Positions 62,561-64,000 of a DNA stretch of 64,000 nt are shown one piece after another (within the stretch, counting starts at the first letter, position 1; each line of letters begins with the position of its first letter). The stretch is taken from NCBI RefSeq assembly GCF_004827385.1, contig NZ_SRXN01000017.1, positions 1-64,000 of the forward strand, read 5' to 3'. The DNA comes from Ensifer sp. MPMI2T (GTDB lineage: Bacteria > Pseudomonadota > Alphaproteobacteria > Rhizobiales > Rhizobiaceae). The notes below the pieces were generated by a model that saw nothing but the letters and a program-made list of their open reading frames with translations, ran no database searches and was not told the DNA's origin. The position numbers and the translations under genes are program-made.

Positions 62561-64000
62561 ATGTGCGGTTTTGGTGGCTATTTCGGCTCTGTCCCGGATG
62601 GAAGGGCTCTTCTTAAGAAGATGACGGTCGCGATCGCCCATCGCGGACCAGACGAGCAGGGCGTCTTCACCGCGCCGCAAGTTGGTCTTGGCCATGTCAG
62701 GCTGTCGATCGTCGGGTTGGGGGATGGGCAGCAGCCGATGTCCGATGCCACGGGCGAACTGACGATCGCCTTCAACGGCGAGATCTTCAATTATGTCGAA
62801 CTGCGCGACGAGCTTCGCGCCAAGGGTCGCCGCTTCCGCACATCCAGCGATACGGAGGTCATCCTCCATCTCTACGATGAAATGGGCGAGGATTGCGTAT
62901 CCCGCCTCAACGGCGACTTTGCCTTTGCACTGTGGGACAACCGCGGCCGGCGAATGCTGCTGGCGCGCGATCGCATGGGTGTCCGGCCTCTCTTTTATAC
63001 GATGCGGGCGGGAACGCTCTATTTCGCCTCCGAGGTCAAGGCGCTCCTTCAGGTTCCCGGTCTTTCCGCAGAGATCGACCCGATCGCGCTCGATCAGATC
63101 TTTACGCTCTGGGCGCCGATCGCGCCGCGCACGCCGTTCAGGGACATCTTTGAACTCGAACCGGGAAGCCTGATGATTGCCGAAGAGCAGGGTGCGGTCA
63201 CCCGGGCCTATTGGAATCTCGAGTTTCCGGACCGGGATGCGCCGTTCCGGCATGTCGATGAAGGAGAAGCTGCCGAGGAACTGCGTGCACTTCTGACCGA
63301 CGCGACGCGCATCCGCATGCGGGCCGACGTGCCGGTCGGCGCCTACCTGTCGGGCGGGCTCGATTCGTCCATCGTGTCGGCGCTCGCCGCCGGCATGACC
63401 TCGCAGGGCCTTCGAACCTTTTCCGTGACCTTCGACAGCGCCGAACATGACGAAAGCGTCTTCCAGCACGAAATGGCCACCGCTCTCGGCACCGAACACA
63501 GGGCTATCGCCTGTCGCGCCGGCGATATCGCGAAGGTTTTCCCGGATGTGGTCCGTTATGCCGAGCGGCCGGTGCTTCGAACTGCGCCCGCCCCCTTGTA
63601 CCAACTCTCGGGTCTGGTGCGCGATTCCGGCCTGAAGGTGGTGCTCACGGGAGAGGGGGCGGACGAAGTATTCGCAGGCTACGACATATTCAAGGAAGCG
63701 CGCGTGCGCCGCTTTTGCGGGCGGCAGCCCGGCTCGCGCATGAGGCCGCACCTGTTCCGCAAGCTCTACCCCTATCTGCCAGGCCTCAAGCAGCAGTCGT
63801 CCGAATATCTGGCGGCATTTTTCGGCGCCGGGAACGACCCGCTTGACGACCCGCTCTTTTCGCATCGCCCGCGGCTCAAGGGGACGGCGGCAACGAAAAT
63901 GTTCTTCTCCGGCGATTTGCGCGCCAAACTCACGGGTTATGACGCGGCCGATGAGCTCATCAGCCGCTTGCCCGAAGCCTTCGGCCGCTGGCATCCGCTG
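62561..64000 (+). CDS. asnB: Asparagine synthase (glutamine-hydrolysing), truncated by window end
   Basis: ATG 62561 opens 480 codons that continue past the end of the window. After Met comes Cys2, the glutaminase nucleophile (CGFGGYFG), then AHRGPDEQG, SIVGLGDGQQPM and FNGEIFNY of the class II amidotransferase domain. The synthetase domain has the PP-loop YLSGGLDSS, SVTFDSAEHDES and GEGADEVFAGYDIF. It makes asparagine from aspartate, ATP and glutamine. Expected full length about 590-640 residues; about 100-160 are missing here. Confidence 0.95.
   Translation, partial: MCGFGGYFGSVPDGRALLKKMTVAIAHRGPDEQGVFTAPQVGLGHVRLSIVGLGDGQQPMSDATGELTIAFNGEIFNYVELRDELRAKGRRFRTSSDTEVILHLYDEMGEDCVSRLNGDFAFALWDNRGRRMLLARDRMGVRPLFYTMRAGTLYFASEVKALLQVPGLSAEIDPIALDQIFTLWAPIAPRTPFRDIFELEPGSLMIAEEQGAVTRAYWNLEFPDRDAPFRHVDEGEAAEELRALLTDATRIRMRADVPVGAYLSGGLDSSIVSALAAGMTSQGLRTFSVTFDSAEHDESVFQHEMATALGTEHRAIACRAGDIAKVFPDVVRYAERPVLRTAPAPLYQLSGLVRDSGLKVVLTGEGADEVFAGYDIFKEARVRRFCGRQPGSRMRPHLFRKLYPYLPGLKQQSSEYLAAFFGAGNDPLDDPLFSHRPRLKGTAATKMFFSGDLRAKLTGYDAADELISRLPEAFGRWHPL

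Overview
The window looks like a replicon of a Sinorhizobium/Ensifer-type rhizobium (Alphaproteobacteria). Reasons seen in the sequence: an alphaproteobacterial initiator tRNA, FixL-type heme-PAS kinases, FixK/FnrN-type regulators, a P1B-5 ATPase with a hemerythrin tail like S. meliloti Nia, rhizobial intergenic palindromic (RIME-like) repeats, and an xoxF methanol locus. No tool was run: family calls come from reading motifs and remembered family patterns, and the organism name is an inference.

1-2.5 kb is a scarred edge: tRNA-fMet, the decayed 3' half of a serine recombinase running into the tRNA, a 14-bp inverted repeat, and one small gene of unknown function. 2.5-35 kb is an oxygen-responsive island. 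Two related regulatory modules, each with a FixL-like heme-PAS hybrid kinase, an OmpR-family response regulator and a Crp/Fnr regulator, lie at 2.6-7.0 kb and 15.1-18.4 kb. Around and between them are effectors: two small c-type cytochromes, an alcohol dehydrogenase fused to an acetyltransferase, a flavodoxin-fold reductase, BON protein plus P1B-5 ATPase-hemerythrin, a ferric-reductase-like flavohemoprotein, a beta-CASP nuclease, an HtrA-like protease, a MacAB/DevBCA-like exporter, Hsp20, three Usp proteins, a zeta-type ATP synthase inhibitor-like protein and Met/His-rich copper-stress-like proteins. Eight exact TTGAY-N4-RTCAA boxes (plus two near matches) lie upstream of these genes, mostly 50-75 bp before the start codon, so the island reads as a local FNR/FixK regulon.

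The island is full of decay: MgtA-type ATPase, ArcB, GroEL, YHS-domain, FtsX-permease and GMC-oxidoreductase remnants, plus a frameshift in the first Crp/Fnr gene. 36-47.6 kb is a mixed accessory stretch: a DUF900-type lipoprotein hydrolase, a 2083-residue pseudokinase-ATPase-GAF-PAS-histidine kinase, and two TetR regulators, one paired with a cupin.

47.9-61.1 kb is a lanthanide-type methanol oxidation region. It holds a PQQ-associated ABC system (binding protein, beta-propeller, ATPase, permease, exported protein), a second NitT/TauT-like ABC system, xoxF-xoxG-xoxJ, an internally deleted S-(hydroxymethyl)glutathione dehydrogenase, and gfa. Methanol would be oxidised in the periplasm by XoxF, electrons passed to XoxG, and formaldehyde sent to the glutathione pathway, whose dehydrogenase must be supplied from elsewhere. 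The window ends with an ogt-type DNA repair gene and the 5' 480 codons of an asparagine synthase (asnB) cut by the window end.
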